37,779 nt of DNA from a virus: the IMG/VR virus record IMGVR_UViG_3300042453_002280, positions 1 through 37,779 of that record. One strand, given 5' to 3'. The translations under genes were made by a program, and so were the position numbers. Positions 21,852 through 30,013 of the stretch are shown one piece after another; positions within the stretch are counted from its first letter, which is position 1; the number at the start of each line of letters is the position of its first letter. The notes beneath the pieces were generated by a model, which saw only the letters and a list, made by a program, of their open reading frames with translations, searched no databases and was not told the DNA's origin.

Positions 21852-22402
21852 AACTAATCTATAAGTCGAGCTATGATAGAGGCTTAATTCACTTACTACA
21901 AATGTGGTCTGAAATTAAAAAAGAAGTACCTGAAGCAACTCTTTCAATTTACTATGGCTGGAATTTATTTGACAAGGGTCATGCTAATAACCCACAGATG
22001 ATGAAGTGGAAAGAGAATATGATAAAAATGATGCAACAGGAAGGTATAACTGAGTATGGTAGGGTATCTAAAGAAGAACTAGACAAGGCTACAGCAAATG
22101 CAGATATATGGGCATACCCTACACATTTTGGAGAAACGAACTGCATAACTGCCCTAGATAGTTTAAAACTAGGTTGTGTGCCTGTAACTATTGCTTATGC
22201 AGGGTTACTCGATACTGTTTATGCAGGTGTTTTAATTGATGGAGATATATATGAAGAAGCAACTAGAAAAGAATTTGTTAAAGAATTAATTTCTTTGTGG
22301 AAGGACAAGGAAAGACTTGCCAAGGAGAAGCAAAAGGGTATAGATGGTGCAAAGAATTTTGAGTGGAAGAGAATTGCTAAACTTTGGACAGACCACTTCT
22401 AA
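21848..22402 (+). CDS. C-terminal half of a GT-B glycosyltransferase
   Basis: This 184-residue protein begins MKLIYKSSYDRGLIHLLQMW, the usual first strand of the C-terminal GT-B lobe. It contains the donor-binding stretch FGETNCITALDSLKLGCVPV. It cannot be a complete enzyme alone. It most likely pairs with the GT-B N-lobe at the end of 20055-21851, whose stop overlaps its start (ATGA). The linker usually found between the lobes is short or missing, so this looks like natural fission of one gene. No slippery heptamer for programmed frameshifting is seen at the junction. Confidence 0.85.
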   Translation: MKLIYKSSYDRGLIHLLQMWSEIKKEVPEATLSIYYGWNLFDKGHANNPQMMKWKENMIKMMQQEGITEYGRVSKEELDKATANADIWAYPTHFGETNCITALDSLKLGCVPVTIAYAGLLDTVYAGVLIDGDIYEEATRKEFVKELISLWKDKERLAKEKQKGIDGAKNFEWKRIAKLWTDHF

Positions 22403-23284
22403 ATGAGAGGTAAGAAACTAGCGTTTATTTATACAGACTATAAACCTGCTGATTACTATTTTGGGTTACATAATGGTCTATTTGAATCCTTTAACCATTT
22501 AAATAAAAACTTTGAGATGATGGTGTTTGCCTACACCGACCAAATGAACACGTTAAGAAGACCTAAGTTTGATATTAATTTTAGAAACACAGATAAGGCT
22601 ATTGAGTTTGGAGTTAACGAGTATTTTGATCCAACACATATCTATTTTGTTGGCAGTACTAACTATGACTATGCTAAATTTAGAACTAAGAAAGTACCTA
22701 AATATTTAATCCATAAGGGTAATAACCATAACTCTGAGTTATATGATTTCTTTGACCATGTGTTTGTTGAAACACAAGAAGAAGTTAAAAACTATAAATC
22801 TGCTAGTGTTGCAGTACCTGTTAATACTAAATCATATTTCCCACAACTTACAGAAAAATATTTTACATTTTGTTTTCCACAGGATTTGTCAGTTGGAAAA
22901 CTAGATTTCTTTTCAAAAGTTAGAGTATATGGCTCTATTTCACAAACTTTAAATTCAACTGTCAAACTTCCTCTTGATGCCACAAGTACTCTAACTACAG
23001 TAATAAATCAATCTAAAGCTGTGTCTTTAATTGAAGATACTAACGAGTCATTTGAAATCGCATTATCAGCACTAGCTTGTAACGTACCTGTACTTGCTAC
23101 GCTTGATTCTAAGGCATCTAAAATACCTGCTGTAGTCAAATCTATGGCAACTACTCCTGACTTCACCATAGCCATGCTAGAGGCTTTAAACTTAGAAAAT
23201 AAACATAACTTTAGAGATGAGTATATAATTCCAAACTATTCTCCAAAGACATTTGCAAAGGTTATAATGGACACAATTTTATGA
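22403..23284 (+). CDS. GT-B-like glycosyltransferase (divergent)
   Basis: This 293-residue protein begins MRGKKLAFIYTDYKPADYYF. It has HIYFVGSTNYDYAKFRTKK in its first half, and near the end the donor-site-like SFEIALSALACNVPVLAT, as in GT4-type enzymes. The N-lobe is short for the family. It follows the previous gene with no gap and overlaps the next by 4 nt, so it belongs to the same coupled operon. Probably a sugar transferase, but it could be a degenerate partner subunit. Substrate unknown. Confidence 0.65.
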   Translation: MRGKKLAFIYTDYKPADYYFGLHNGLFESFNHLNKNFEMMVFAYTDQMNTLRRPKFDINFRNTDKAIEFGVNEYFDPTHIYFVGSTNYDYAKFRTKKVPKYLIHKGNNHNSELYDFFDHVFVETQEEVKNYKSASVAVPVNTKSYFPQLTEKYFTFCFPQDLSVGKLDFFSKVRVYGSISQTLNSTVKLPLDATSTLTTVINQSKAVSLIEDTNESFEIALSALACNVPVLATLDSKASKIPAVVKSMATTPDFTIAMLEALNLENKHNFRDEYIIPNYSPKTFAKVIMDTIL

Positions 23285-23712
23285 AAAAAGTACTAACAAT
23301 AGGAACATTTGATTTGCTTCATGTAGGACATATAGATTTATTTAAACAATGTAGGTACCTTGCAGGTGAGGGTGGAACTGTTTTTGTTGCCATTAACGCA
23401 GATGAATTTGTAGAAAGATATAAAGGTAAAAGACCTGTTATCCATCAAGGAGATAGGATTGTTATGATTGATGCTTGTCGTTATGTAGACTTTGCATATT
23501 TTCACGAATCAGGAGAAGATTGCAGAGAAACTATTGAAAAAGTTAAACCTGATATTTTAGTTGTAGGTTCTGATTGGTTATCTAAAAACTATTTAAATCA
23601 AATTGGGATTATTCCTGAATACCTTGAAGATAATGAAATTACTTTAGTTTATACACCTAGAAAACACGAGTCTAGTACCAAGATAAAACAAAGGTTAGTA
23701 AATGAAAGTTAG
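23281..23712 (+). CDS. Cytidylyltransferase-family nucleotidyltransferase (TagD/RfaE-like)
   Basis: This 143-residue protein has the two family signatures: GTFDLLHVGHIDLFKQC (HxGH nucleotide-binding motif) near the N-terminus and ESSTKIKQRL (the ISSTxI-type motif) near the C-terminus. It should transfer a nucleotide from CTP or ATP to a phosphorylated alcohol or sugar, such as glycerol-3-phosphate or a heptose phosphate, making an activated donor. Within a run of glycosyltransferases it probably supplies one of their donors. Length matches TagD. It overlaps both neighbours. Confidence 0.88.
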   Translation: MKKVLTIGTFDLLHVGHIDLFKQCRYLAGEGGTVFVAINADEFVERYKGKRPVIHQGDRIVMIDACRYVDFAYFHESGEDCRETIEKVKPDILVVGSDWLSKNYLNQIGIIPEYLEDNEITLVYTPRKHESSTKIKQRLVNES

Positions 23713-24253
23713 TGTTGTTATCTCATCTTTATGGACTTCGGAAGGTAAAGCTAAGATGCTTTATGATTGTATGGAAAATCTTGTTGGTGCAGATGAAATA
23801 TTAGCTTTAGTTAATCCAATAAAGGCTCATATAGGGTTTGCTGATGCTTGGAATAGAATAGCAACTTTAGCTACTGGAGATTATATAGTGTTTGTAGGTG
23901 ACGCAAATTATCAAACTGAGGGTAACTTAAAAGAAATGTGTATCCCTGATACTGTTACTTACCCTAAATTAAATGGAAAATTTGATGCACTTCCATGGAT
24001 TTTTTGTGTTCCTAAAAATATTTACGAACAAATAGGTTTATACGATATGAGATTTAACGAAGGTTCCCATTGGGAAGATACAGACTTTTGGAGAAGAATT
24101 AGAGCAAACAATATAAAAATAGCTCCTATTGAATTTGTTAATTTTAATAAACCTGTTAATGGAACAAGCATAAGGCACATTGAAAACTCACAAGGGAGAA
24201 TTGAAAGAAATAAACAACTATACTTTGAAAAATGGGGAGATAACGATTACTAA
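23702..24253 (+). CDS. Small GT2-family glycosyltransferase
   Basis: This 183-residue protein begins MKVSVVISSLWTSEGKAKML. It carries DAWNRIATLATGDYIVFVGD, where the acidic residue after the strand occupies the place of the GT-A DxD motif, and WEDTDFWRRIRANNIKI, like the catalytic-base ED region of GT2 enzymes. It is shorter than typical family members. It overlaps the nucleotidyltransferase by 11 nt and the next gene by 1 nt. It closes the island of five glycan-type genes. Acceptor unknown: virion protein, DNA or host surface. Confidence 0.75.
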   Translation: MKVSVVISSLWTSEGKAKMLYDCMENLVGADEILALVNPIKAHIGFADAWNRIATLATGDYIVFVGDANYQTEGNLKEMCIPDTVTYPKLNGKFDALPWIFCVPKNIYEQIGLYDMRFNEGSHWEDTDFWRRIRANNIKIAPIEFVNFNKPVNGTSIRHIENSQGRIERNKQLYFEKWGDNDY

Positions 24254-24645
24254 TGGCTGGGGGTAAAACTGCAAGACGTAAAGGACATAACTTTGAAAGA
24301 GAAGTGGCAATCATGCTTAGACCCTATTACCCTGATGCTAAAAGGCAACTTGAGTATCAAGAAGGTCTTGGATACGATATTCAAGGTACTGGCGACTTAT
24401 CAATTCAATGCAAGGTCGGGAAATCATTTAAAATTGAAAAAGCGTTAAAAGAAGCAGAACAACCAAATAAAATACCTGTAGCAATAACTAAAAAAGATAG
24501 AGAAGATATTGTAGTTTCAATGTATTGGAAAGACTTTGAGTTTTTCTTAATAAGTTACCTTGATAATAAAGATAAAATCTATGTAAGACCTCCTGTTAAA
24601 AAGAAACCTAAAGCACCTGCAGTTGAAAAACCATCAATAAATTAG
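24253..24645 (+). CDS. PD-(D/E)XK nuclease, Holliday-junction-resolvase-like
   Basis: This 130-residue protein begins MAGGKTARRKGHNFEREVAI and continues through YDIQGTGDLSIQCKVG. The E of FERE, the D of GYD or GTGD, and QxK (IQCK) fit the resolvase-like PD-(D/E)XK core found in small phage endonucleases. It should trim branched DNA during replication or packaging. It has a Lys/Pro-rich tail. Its start overlaps the stop of the last glycosyltransferase, and it ends before the promoter at 24623-24657. Fold assignment by motif only. Confidence 0.75.
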   Translation: MAGGKTARRKGHNFEREVAIMLRPYYPDAKRQLEYQEGLGYDIQGTGDLSIQCKVGKSFKIEKALKEAEQPNKIPVAITKKDREDIVVSMYWKDFEFFLISYLDNKDKIYVRPPVKKKPKAPAVEKPSIN

Positions 24646-24657
24646 TATTTATAAACT
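24623..24657 (+). promoter_or_regulatory. Late promoter of tail-fibre unit, leaderless start
   Basis: TTGAAA (24623-24628), 17 nt, TATTTATA (24646-24653), 4 nt, then ATG 24658 at +1. The TAGTATTTATA word matches the one before 14486. Confidence 0.75.
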
Positions 24658-25026
24658 ATGCTCGGAGCAGAAGACGTCAAGAAAGTACAATTAGAAACCC
24701 CTGTTATAGCACCAATTATTGAGGAAGTTAAACCTCAAGATGTGGTTATACCTGGTGAAATGGCAAAGCTAAAAGTAGCTGAGATGTTTGGTATTAACTC
24801 TTATGACGTTGGTAAATACGAACACGATATCAATAGGATCCTAGAGTACGTTAATACTTTTAATCCACAAAATATGGATGACATTATCTATTACATAAAA
24901 TCTTTAGGTGCTAGACTTGGCACCAACAACCTAGAAAAACAAATTAAAACTATGTCTAGGTATTTATTTTTAAACAATCAAAAACAACAAATTGAAAGAG
25001 ATTTAGAAAGGATGACCAATGGCTAA
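24658..25026 (+). CDS. Hypothetical protein heading the fibre operon
   Basis: This 122-residue protein has a Pro/Val/Glu-rich N-terminus (VQLETPVIAPIIEEVKPQ) and then a helical part (KLKVAEMFGINSYDVGKYEH; later NNLEKQIKTMSRYLFLNN). It overlaps the next gene by 8 nt. It could be a fibre assembly or capsid-vertex protein. No family recognised, and the role is a guess from position. Confidence 0.65.
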   Translation: MLGAEDVKKVQLETPVIAPIIEEVKPQDVVIPGEMAKLKVAEMFGINSYDVGKYEHDINRILEYVNTFNPQNMDDIIYYIKSLGARLGTNNLEKQIKTMSRYLFLNNQKQQIERDLERMTNG

Positions 25027-25345
25027 CTTAAATTCTGTTGATGCAATGGGAAGTGGTATTAACTCCCCTGAAGCATTAATGATGTACGAACAATTCGGAA
25101 GAGTTGGTAATTCTACATCAGGTCAAGCTTTCAATAGAACTAGAGAAGTTGATGAAACTCAGCTTATTGATGTTGTTGGTTCTGATATTTATATTGGATA
25201 CGCTGTTCCTGGAACTGCAACATCTGCTGCTTCTTGGAAAATAAAAAGGGTTAATACTGTTAATCCTATAAGTATTTATTGGGCTGATTCTTCTACACTT
25301 TACAATAAGTCTTGGGATTCACGAGCTACCTATTCCTACGCATGA
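25019..25345 (+). CDS. Conserved phage structural protein
   Basis: This 108-residue protein ends IYWADSSTLYNKSWDSRATY, preceded by YIGYAVPGTATSAASWKI. The pattern of a short beta protein with WKI, YADG-like and W-DRA-Y motifs recurs in small proteins beside tail fibres of many phages. Likely a minor virion or fibre-attachment protein. The ribosome site GAAAGGA lies within the end of the previous gene. It overlaps the next gene by 4 nt (ATGA). Confidence 0.7.
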   Translation: MANLNSVDAMGSGINSPEALMMYEQFGRVGNSTSGQAFNRTREVDETQLIDVVGSDIYIGYAVPGTATSAASWKIKRVNTVNPISIYWADSSTLYNKSWDSRATYSYA

Positions 25346-26397
25346 GTACTATAATTCCATATTGGGATCCCATTTTAAATAAGCTTAGAAATTCGGACGT
25401 AGCTTTAATTTCTCTTGCTACACTTGTAGTTACTGACCCTGTAATAGTAAATAATCTAATCGTAAACTCAAATGCAACCATTGCTGGAACTCTTAGAACA
25501 ACTAATCTTGTTACTTCTTCAACTATTTCAACTAATCTTATCAATACTTCTCGTATTATTGCCTCTACTGCAACAATTAATACAGCACATATATCAAACA
25601 TTGATTGGAACTTAACCTCTGGAGCAACTTTATCTTCAGAAGGACAGATGAATTGGGTAAATGATATTGGAACTACAGTTGTAGGTCTTGCTGGTGGAAC
25701 AGTTGATGTGGCTCTTGGTATGGAAAATGTCTTTCCTAAAAGAGTAAGAAACTCAACAGGTTCTACAATGCCAAAAGGTACAGCAGTTTATATCAACGGG
25801 GTTTCTGGAAACACTCCAACAGTAGAAAGAGCTATTGCAACATCAGATATGACTTCTGCTTTTACTTTAGGGTTAACTGCAGAAACTATTAATGATGGTG
25901 CAACAGGTTGGGTAACTACATTTGGAGAAATTACAGGATTAAATTTATCATCTTTTAGTGCTGGAAACACTCTTTATCTATCAGGTGCAACTGCAGGTTA
26001 TTACACTAATGTTCCAACAAAAGCACCAACACATTATGTAAGACTTGGAACAGTTGTTAAAGCAACTACTGATGGTTCTTTAGTTGTTAATGTTATTAAT
26101 GGCTATGAGTTAGATGAGTTACATAATGTTGTAATCGCATCTTTAGCATCAGGTCAAATTTTAATTAGTGGAGCATCTCAATTTTGGTATAACAAAAGCC
26201 TAACTTCTGTACTTCCTCCTAGTGTTTCAGCACTTGCTTCCTTAACTGATGTTTCTTTTGTTTCTTTAGCCACAGGAAATTACTTAAAATATAATGGTTC
26301 TAATTGGACAAATGATGATGTATTTATTAACATAGATGGTGGGAGTGCAAATGCAGTTTATTTAATCTCCCAAAATATTAATGGAGGAAACGCATAA
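25342..26397 (+). CDS. Tail fibre / virion surface protein 1
   Basis: This 351-residue protein starts at ATG 25342 (an in-frame TTG at 25312 is rejected for its deep overlap). It begins MSTIIPYWDPILNKLRNSDV and then has Ile/Ser/Thr-rich beta repeats (NTSRIIASTATINTAHISN). It continues with a domain common in phage structural proteins (VERAIATSDMTSAFTLGLTA; GWVTTFGEITGLNLSSFSAG). The C-terminal part (ASLTDVSFVSLATGNYLKY) is echoed at the start of the next gene (ALASLTDVSISSLASGQ), showing shared modules. Probably a trimeric fibre. Confidence 0.75.
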   Translation: MSTIIPYWDPILNKLRNSDVALISLATLVVTDPVIVNNLIVNSNATIAGTLRTTNLVTSSTISTNLINTSRIIASTATINTAHISNIDWNLTSGATLSSEGQMNWVNDIGTTVVGLAGGTVDVALGMENVFPKRVRNSTGSTMPKGTAVYINGVSGNTPTVERAIATSDMTSAFTLGLTAETINDGATGWVTTFGEITGLNLSSFSAGNTLYLSGATAGYYTNVPTKAPTHYVRLGTVVKATTDGSLVVNVINGYELDELHNVVIASLASGQILISGASQFWYNKSLTSVLPPSVSALASLTDVSFVSLATGNYLKYNGSNWTNDDVFINIDGGSANAVYLISQNINGGNA

Positions 26398-29108
26398 TGG
26401 CACAGCAAATACAAATTAGAAGAGATACATCAACAAACTGGTCATCAGTAAATCCTACACTTGCTCAAGGAGAATTTGGACTTGAAACTGATTCAGGGAA
26501 ATTAAAAGTTGGTAATGGAACTTCTGCTTGGAACTCTTTAGCCTACTTTGGTGGTGCTGGTGCTTTAGCATCTTTAACTGATGTTTCTATATCATCTCTT
26601 GCATCTGGGCAAGTTATTTTATCTAATGGTTCTTCACAATTTTTAAATTTATCTTTGGGTAGCTTAGTAAATCAATTAGTTTCTTTTTCATCACTTGGTT
26701 CTTTAGCTGTAATGAACCAACTATCTTATGGTTCAATTTTAAATACCCCAAGTTTAGGTTCTTTAGCTGCAATGAATCAACTTTCATTTACAAGTCTAAC
26801 TAACCAACCAAGTTTAAGTTCTTTAGCTTTTCAAGCAACATTAGATTACACATCAAATCAATTAACAAACAAACCAAGTTTAGGTTCTCTAGCAGAAATG
26901 AACCAACTATCCTTTACAAGTTTAACTAATCAACCATCTTTATCATCTCTTGCCTACCAAGCTACAGTTGATTATTTAACCCAAATCACAAACAAACCAA
27001 GTTTAGGTTCTTTAGCAGTTCTCAATGATTATTCTTATACCTCACTTTTAAATTTACCAAGTTTAGGTTCATTAGCAGTTCTTAATTCATTAACTAAATC
27101 TGATGTAGGTTTAGGTAATGTAACTAATGATGCTCAGCTTAAGATTGCATCTAACTTATCTGACTTAAATAACATTGAAACTGCAAGAGGTAACCTATCA
27201 TTAGGTTCTTTAGCAGTTCTAAACACAGTATCAGCACAACTACCATCAACTGCATCTGTTGATATTTTATATTCAAATGGAATTGTAAATTCATCAACAG
27301 TTTCAACTGACTTTTTATATGCAAACAATTTATTTGCCTCAACAATCTCAACAGGAATTATAAATGCAATAGGTGGAGTATTTGCTTCTACAGTTTCTTC
27401 ACATATTTTAAGGTCAAGTGGAATGCTTGTAGCTTCTACAGCTTCTATAAGAATTATTAGAGGTTCATCTGGAACTTGGACAGGTACTTTAACATCTGCT
27501 AATTTATCAGGTACAAATACTGGTGACCAAATTATGCCATTTTACGGAGATGGTTCAGATGCAACTGTAAACCTTGATGGTACAGGAAGCACTAATACCC
27601 TACCATTTGTTTCTTATAATGCTTCAACACAAACATATACACAGTTAAGGGATATTTATGCAGATTCATTTTATTTGGCTAATGGATACACACTTTTAAC
27701 ATCTGGGTACAGAATTTTTGCTCTTTCAGGATTTACTAATGATGGAACAATATCAAATAATGGAGGTAATGCTTCAGCTAATACAGCAGGAACAGGTGCT
27801 ACTGGTGGATTTTTTAGAGCTGGGGGTAATGGGGCTGCTGGACTTGGTACTGGTGCTGTAGCTGGGTCTGGAGCAGTATCACCACTACCAACTGTTAACA
27901 CTTATATAGGAAATGTAGGTGGAAGAGGTGCAAGTGCAAGGTCTGCAATAACTGATAGAGTTGCAAACAATGTAGCATTAGCTTCTTTAACCTCTCCTGT
28001 TTTAGGTGGAAAACAATTAATTGGGAACTTTTTTACTTATCAAAACCCACTAATATCCCCAACTGTAACTACAGTAGCTCAACCAACTTACACAGTAGGT
28101 GGTGGTGCAGGTTCTAAATCTGCAACAGGTACTGGTGCTACTTCTGGTGCTGGTGGTGGAGGTGGAGGTGTTGTGTTTATTGCCTCACCTCAAATGACAA
28201 GTTTAGGAGCTATAGAAGCAAAAGGTGGTAATGGTGGTAATGCTACTGGAACTGGAGGTATATTTGGAGGTGGGGGAGGTGGTCAAGGTGGTTATGTAAT
28301 TTTACATACTGCTACTTCATGGGGATTTGATGGGGTTACTGTTCCAACTGTATCTGGGGGATTAGGTGGAACTTCAGCAGGTAATGCTAACACACTTGCT
28401 CTTGGAAGAAGTGATGCCACTATATTTTTATCAACTGCTACTGTTCAATATCTAAATATAAGACCAAATCAAGCATTAAATGAGGGCTCTTATTATCTGA
28501 TGGCTGTTCATGTTTCTTATGATGCAGGAAGTACAGTAGGAGTTAATAATTTTGACATTGGTGGAATGGGAATGTCATTTACAGAAGTTGCTCAAGTAGC
28601 ATTTGGAACTATTGCAAATCCAACAAGGTCTTTATTTTTATTCAGAGGTTATTTATTAAATCCAAATGATGACCAATTACAAGATAGAATATTTATAAAT
28701 TTTACTAATCCTGTTAATACCATCAGAATAACTCTTGATGAAATTCAAAATACAGCACAACATGAGGGTAACAGTCCTTATGTAAATTTTGCTACCAACT
28801 CAAGTGATAGTGCTACAACAGCAGTTACAAATTTAGGTTATACCCCAACTACAAATAATACTCAATACACAGTAGTTGCAACAAGTGTAGGTAGTGCTTT
28901 TGCAGGTGGTACAGGTGTTACACTTTTGACTAATGTGGCAACTGACCCAAGAGTTGTATCAGGACTTGCATTATCAAGAGTTTCAAGCAGTATTGCATGG
29001 ACAACAGCTGCAGCTTATGGTGCTATTACTGTTGATTTATCACAACCAACAGCACAAGAAGGTGGTAGACCAGGAGCTGGGGGAAGGGTTATTTATTTCA
29101 CTTCATAA
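26397..29108 (+). CDS. Large tail fibre with repeats and Gly-rich tip (probable receptor-binding protein)
   Basis: This 903-residue protein opens with a tropism-determinant-like N-terminal module (QIQIRRDTSTNWSSVNPTLA then QGEFGLETDSGKLKVGNG). Residues about 95-275 carry seven or so tandem units built on PSLGSLA and MNQLSFTSL. Residues about 430-660 are Gly/Ala-rich with poly-Gly runs like phage adhesin tips that display variable loops. The C-terminal part is beta-rich. It likely binds the host receptor. Ribosome site GGAGG, 1-nt overlap upstream. Confidence 0.85.
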   Translation: MAQQIQIRRDTSTNWSSVNPTLAQGEFGLETDSGKLKVGNGTSAWNSLAYFGGAGALASLTDVSISSLASGQVILSNGSSQFLNLSLGSLVNQLVSFSSLGSLAVMNQLSYGSILNTPSLGSLAAMNQLSFTSLTNQPSLSSLAFQATLDYTSNQLTNKPSLGSLAEMNQLSFTSLTNQPSLSSLAYQATVDYLTQITNKPSLGSLAVLNDYSYTSLLNLPSLGSLAVLNSLTKSDVGLGNVTNDAQLKIASNLSDLNNIETARGNLSLGSLAVLNTVSAQLPSTASVDILYSNGIVNSSTVSTDFLYANNLFASTISTGIINAIGGVFASTVSSHILRSSGMLVASTASIRIIRGSSGTWTGTLTSANLSGTNTGDQIMPFYGDGSDATVNLDGTGSTNTLPFVSYNASTQTYTQLRDIYADSFYLANGYTLLTSGYRIFALSGFTNDGTISNNGGNASANTAGTGATGGFFRAGGNGAAGLGTGAVAGSGAVSPLPTVNTYIGNVGGRGASARSAITDRVANNVALASLTSPVLGGKQLIGNFFTYQNPLISPTVTTVAQPTYTVGGGAGSKSATGTGATSGAGGGGGGVVFIASPQMTSLGAIEAKGGNGGNATGTGGIFGGGGGGQGGYVILHTATSWGFDGVTVPTVSGGLGGTSAGNANTLALGRSDATIFLSTATVQYLNIRPNQALNEGSYYLMAVHVSYDAGSTVGVNNFDIGGMGMSFTEVAQVAFGTIANPTRSLFLFRGYLLNPNDDQLQDRIFINFTNPVNTIRITLDEIQNTAQHEGNSPYVNFATNSSDSATTAVTNLGYTPTTNNTQYTVVATSVGSAFAGGTGVTLLTNVATDPRVVSGLALSRVSSSIAWTTAAAYGAITVDLSQPTAQEGGRPGAGGRVIYFTS
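26690..27230 (+). repeat. Tandem coding repeats in tail fibre
   Basis: Repeated units of roughly 60-75 bp encode PSLGSLA or PSLSSLA followed by MNQLSFTSLTN or close variants. The nucleotide words AGTTTAGGTTCTTTAGC and near-copies recur about every 60-130 bp. They probably form the fibre shaft and could change copy number by recombination. Confidence 0.8.
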
Positions 29109-29109
29109 T

Positions 29110-29319
29110 ATGATTAATTTAAATGGAACAAATTGGAATATAACCTCACTTGGAGTAAATAATAACTTCTACTATGTATCAGTTTCAGATGAAGTTAATA
29201 CTATAGACTATGTTATTGATGTGTCTGTAATTGATAAAACAAAGCTTATACTACCTCAAATTTATAACTACATACTAACTCAACCTGATTTTGCAGGTGG
29301 AACTTTAATTAGCAGTTGA
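29110..29319 (+). CDS. Small hypothetical protein after fibre
   Basis: This 69-residue protein reads MINLNGTNWNITSLGVNN and continues with YVSVSDEVNTIDYVIDVSVI. It is beta-rich. The open frame extends far upstream to 28933, but that part is out of phase within the fibre gene. The ATG at 29110, 2 nt after the fibre stop, is the natural start. It resembles small adaptor-like or chaperone-like fibre accessory proteins, but I recognise no family. It ends just upstream of the -35 box of the next late promoter. Confidence 0.6.
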   Translation: MINLNGTNWNITSLGVNNNFYYVSVSDEVNTIDYVIDVSVIDKTKLILPQIYNYILTQPDFAGGTLISS

Positions 29320-29350
29320 AATAACCTACACAATTTATTATTCATAAGTT
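29316..29350 (+). promoter_or_regulatory. Late promoter of tail adaptor unit, leaderless start
   Basis: TTGAAA (29316-29321), 17 nt, TATTCATA (29339-29346), with TTTATTATT at 29334-29342. ATG 29351 is at the predicted +1. The -35 box overlaps the stop of the preceding gene. Confidence 0.75.
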
Positions 29351-30013
29351 ATGACCGTATTCTATGACGTAGCTACAATACTTAAATCTGTTGGAGGATT
29401 AACCGAGCAAGAAGCTGTGCTTCCTACAGGTACCGACCTATCTGTTAGACTTCAATATGTTAATGATGCTTTAGGAGAGTGGGCTGATACCTATACTTGG
29501 AAAGATCTAAGAACTACTTTAGCTATCAACACTTCAACTGCATCTGTAAATGTAGTAAATCTCCCAACTAACTTTAGAGAGCCTTTATCTACTCTATACG
29601 TCTTTTCAGATACAGGAAATTTGCCTACAGAATACCCTCTCATTGATGCTAGAGAAAGATTTTCAAAATTCGATACTGATAAATACTGCTACCTTATGAA
29701 CACTTTTAGGAATAAACAGTTGATTGTAAATCCTGCACTTGAAAGTGGTGCATCATGTCAAATAGACTATATGTCTTTCCCTTCTTCTGTTGCAACTACA
29801 ACTGATTTTGTTCCAATTTCAGCATCACAATATCTAGTTAAGCGAGTATCTGCTATGGTATTTCAAGCTAGAGGTGATTCAAGATATCCACTTCTTCAAG
29901 CAGATGCTCAAAGAATGTTATCCAACGCTATTGAGGAACAAAATGTACCATTTGGAAAAGTTAATAGAATACCAATCGATACAAATAGTTTCACAATAGG
30001 AGTTGATGGATAA
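29351..30013 (+). CDS. Tail adaptor / tubular protein A-like
   Basis: This 220-residue protein begins MTVFYDVATILKSVGGLTEQ and has LQYVNDALGEWADTYTWKDL, as in the helical core of T7 gp11 / P22 gp4-type adaptors that join portal to tail. The second half holds beta text (REPLSTLYVFSDTGNLP; CQIDYMSFPSS) and a C-terminal helix (ADAQRMLSNAIEEQN). Length and position before the nozzle protein fit a podovirus tail adaptor. It overlaps the next gene by 1 nt. Confidence 0.78.
   Translation: MTVFYDVATILKSVGGLTEQEAVLPTGTDLSVRLQYVNDALGEWADTYTWKDLRTTLAINTSTASVNVVNLPTNFREPLSTLYVFSDTGNLPTEYPLIDARERFSKFDTDKYCYLMNTFRNKQLIVNPALESGASCQIDYMSFPSSVATTTDFVPISASQYLVKRVSAMVFQARGDSRYPLLQADAQRMLSNAIEEQNVPFGKVNRIPIDTNSFTIGVDG

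Noticed and set aside
21840-21860. Programmed -1 frameshift joining the two GT-B halves
   Set aside because: No slippery heptamer is present at the junction; an ATGA stop-start overlap explains expression of two chains.
26690-27230. CRISPR-like or non-coding direct repeats
   Set aside because: The repeats are in frame within a tail fibre gene, vary at the protein level and have no uniform spacers or cas genes nearby.
28933-29109. Upstream extension of the small gene at 29110
   Set aside because: This part lies out of phase inside the fibre gene and translates to low-complexity Gln/Leu text.
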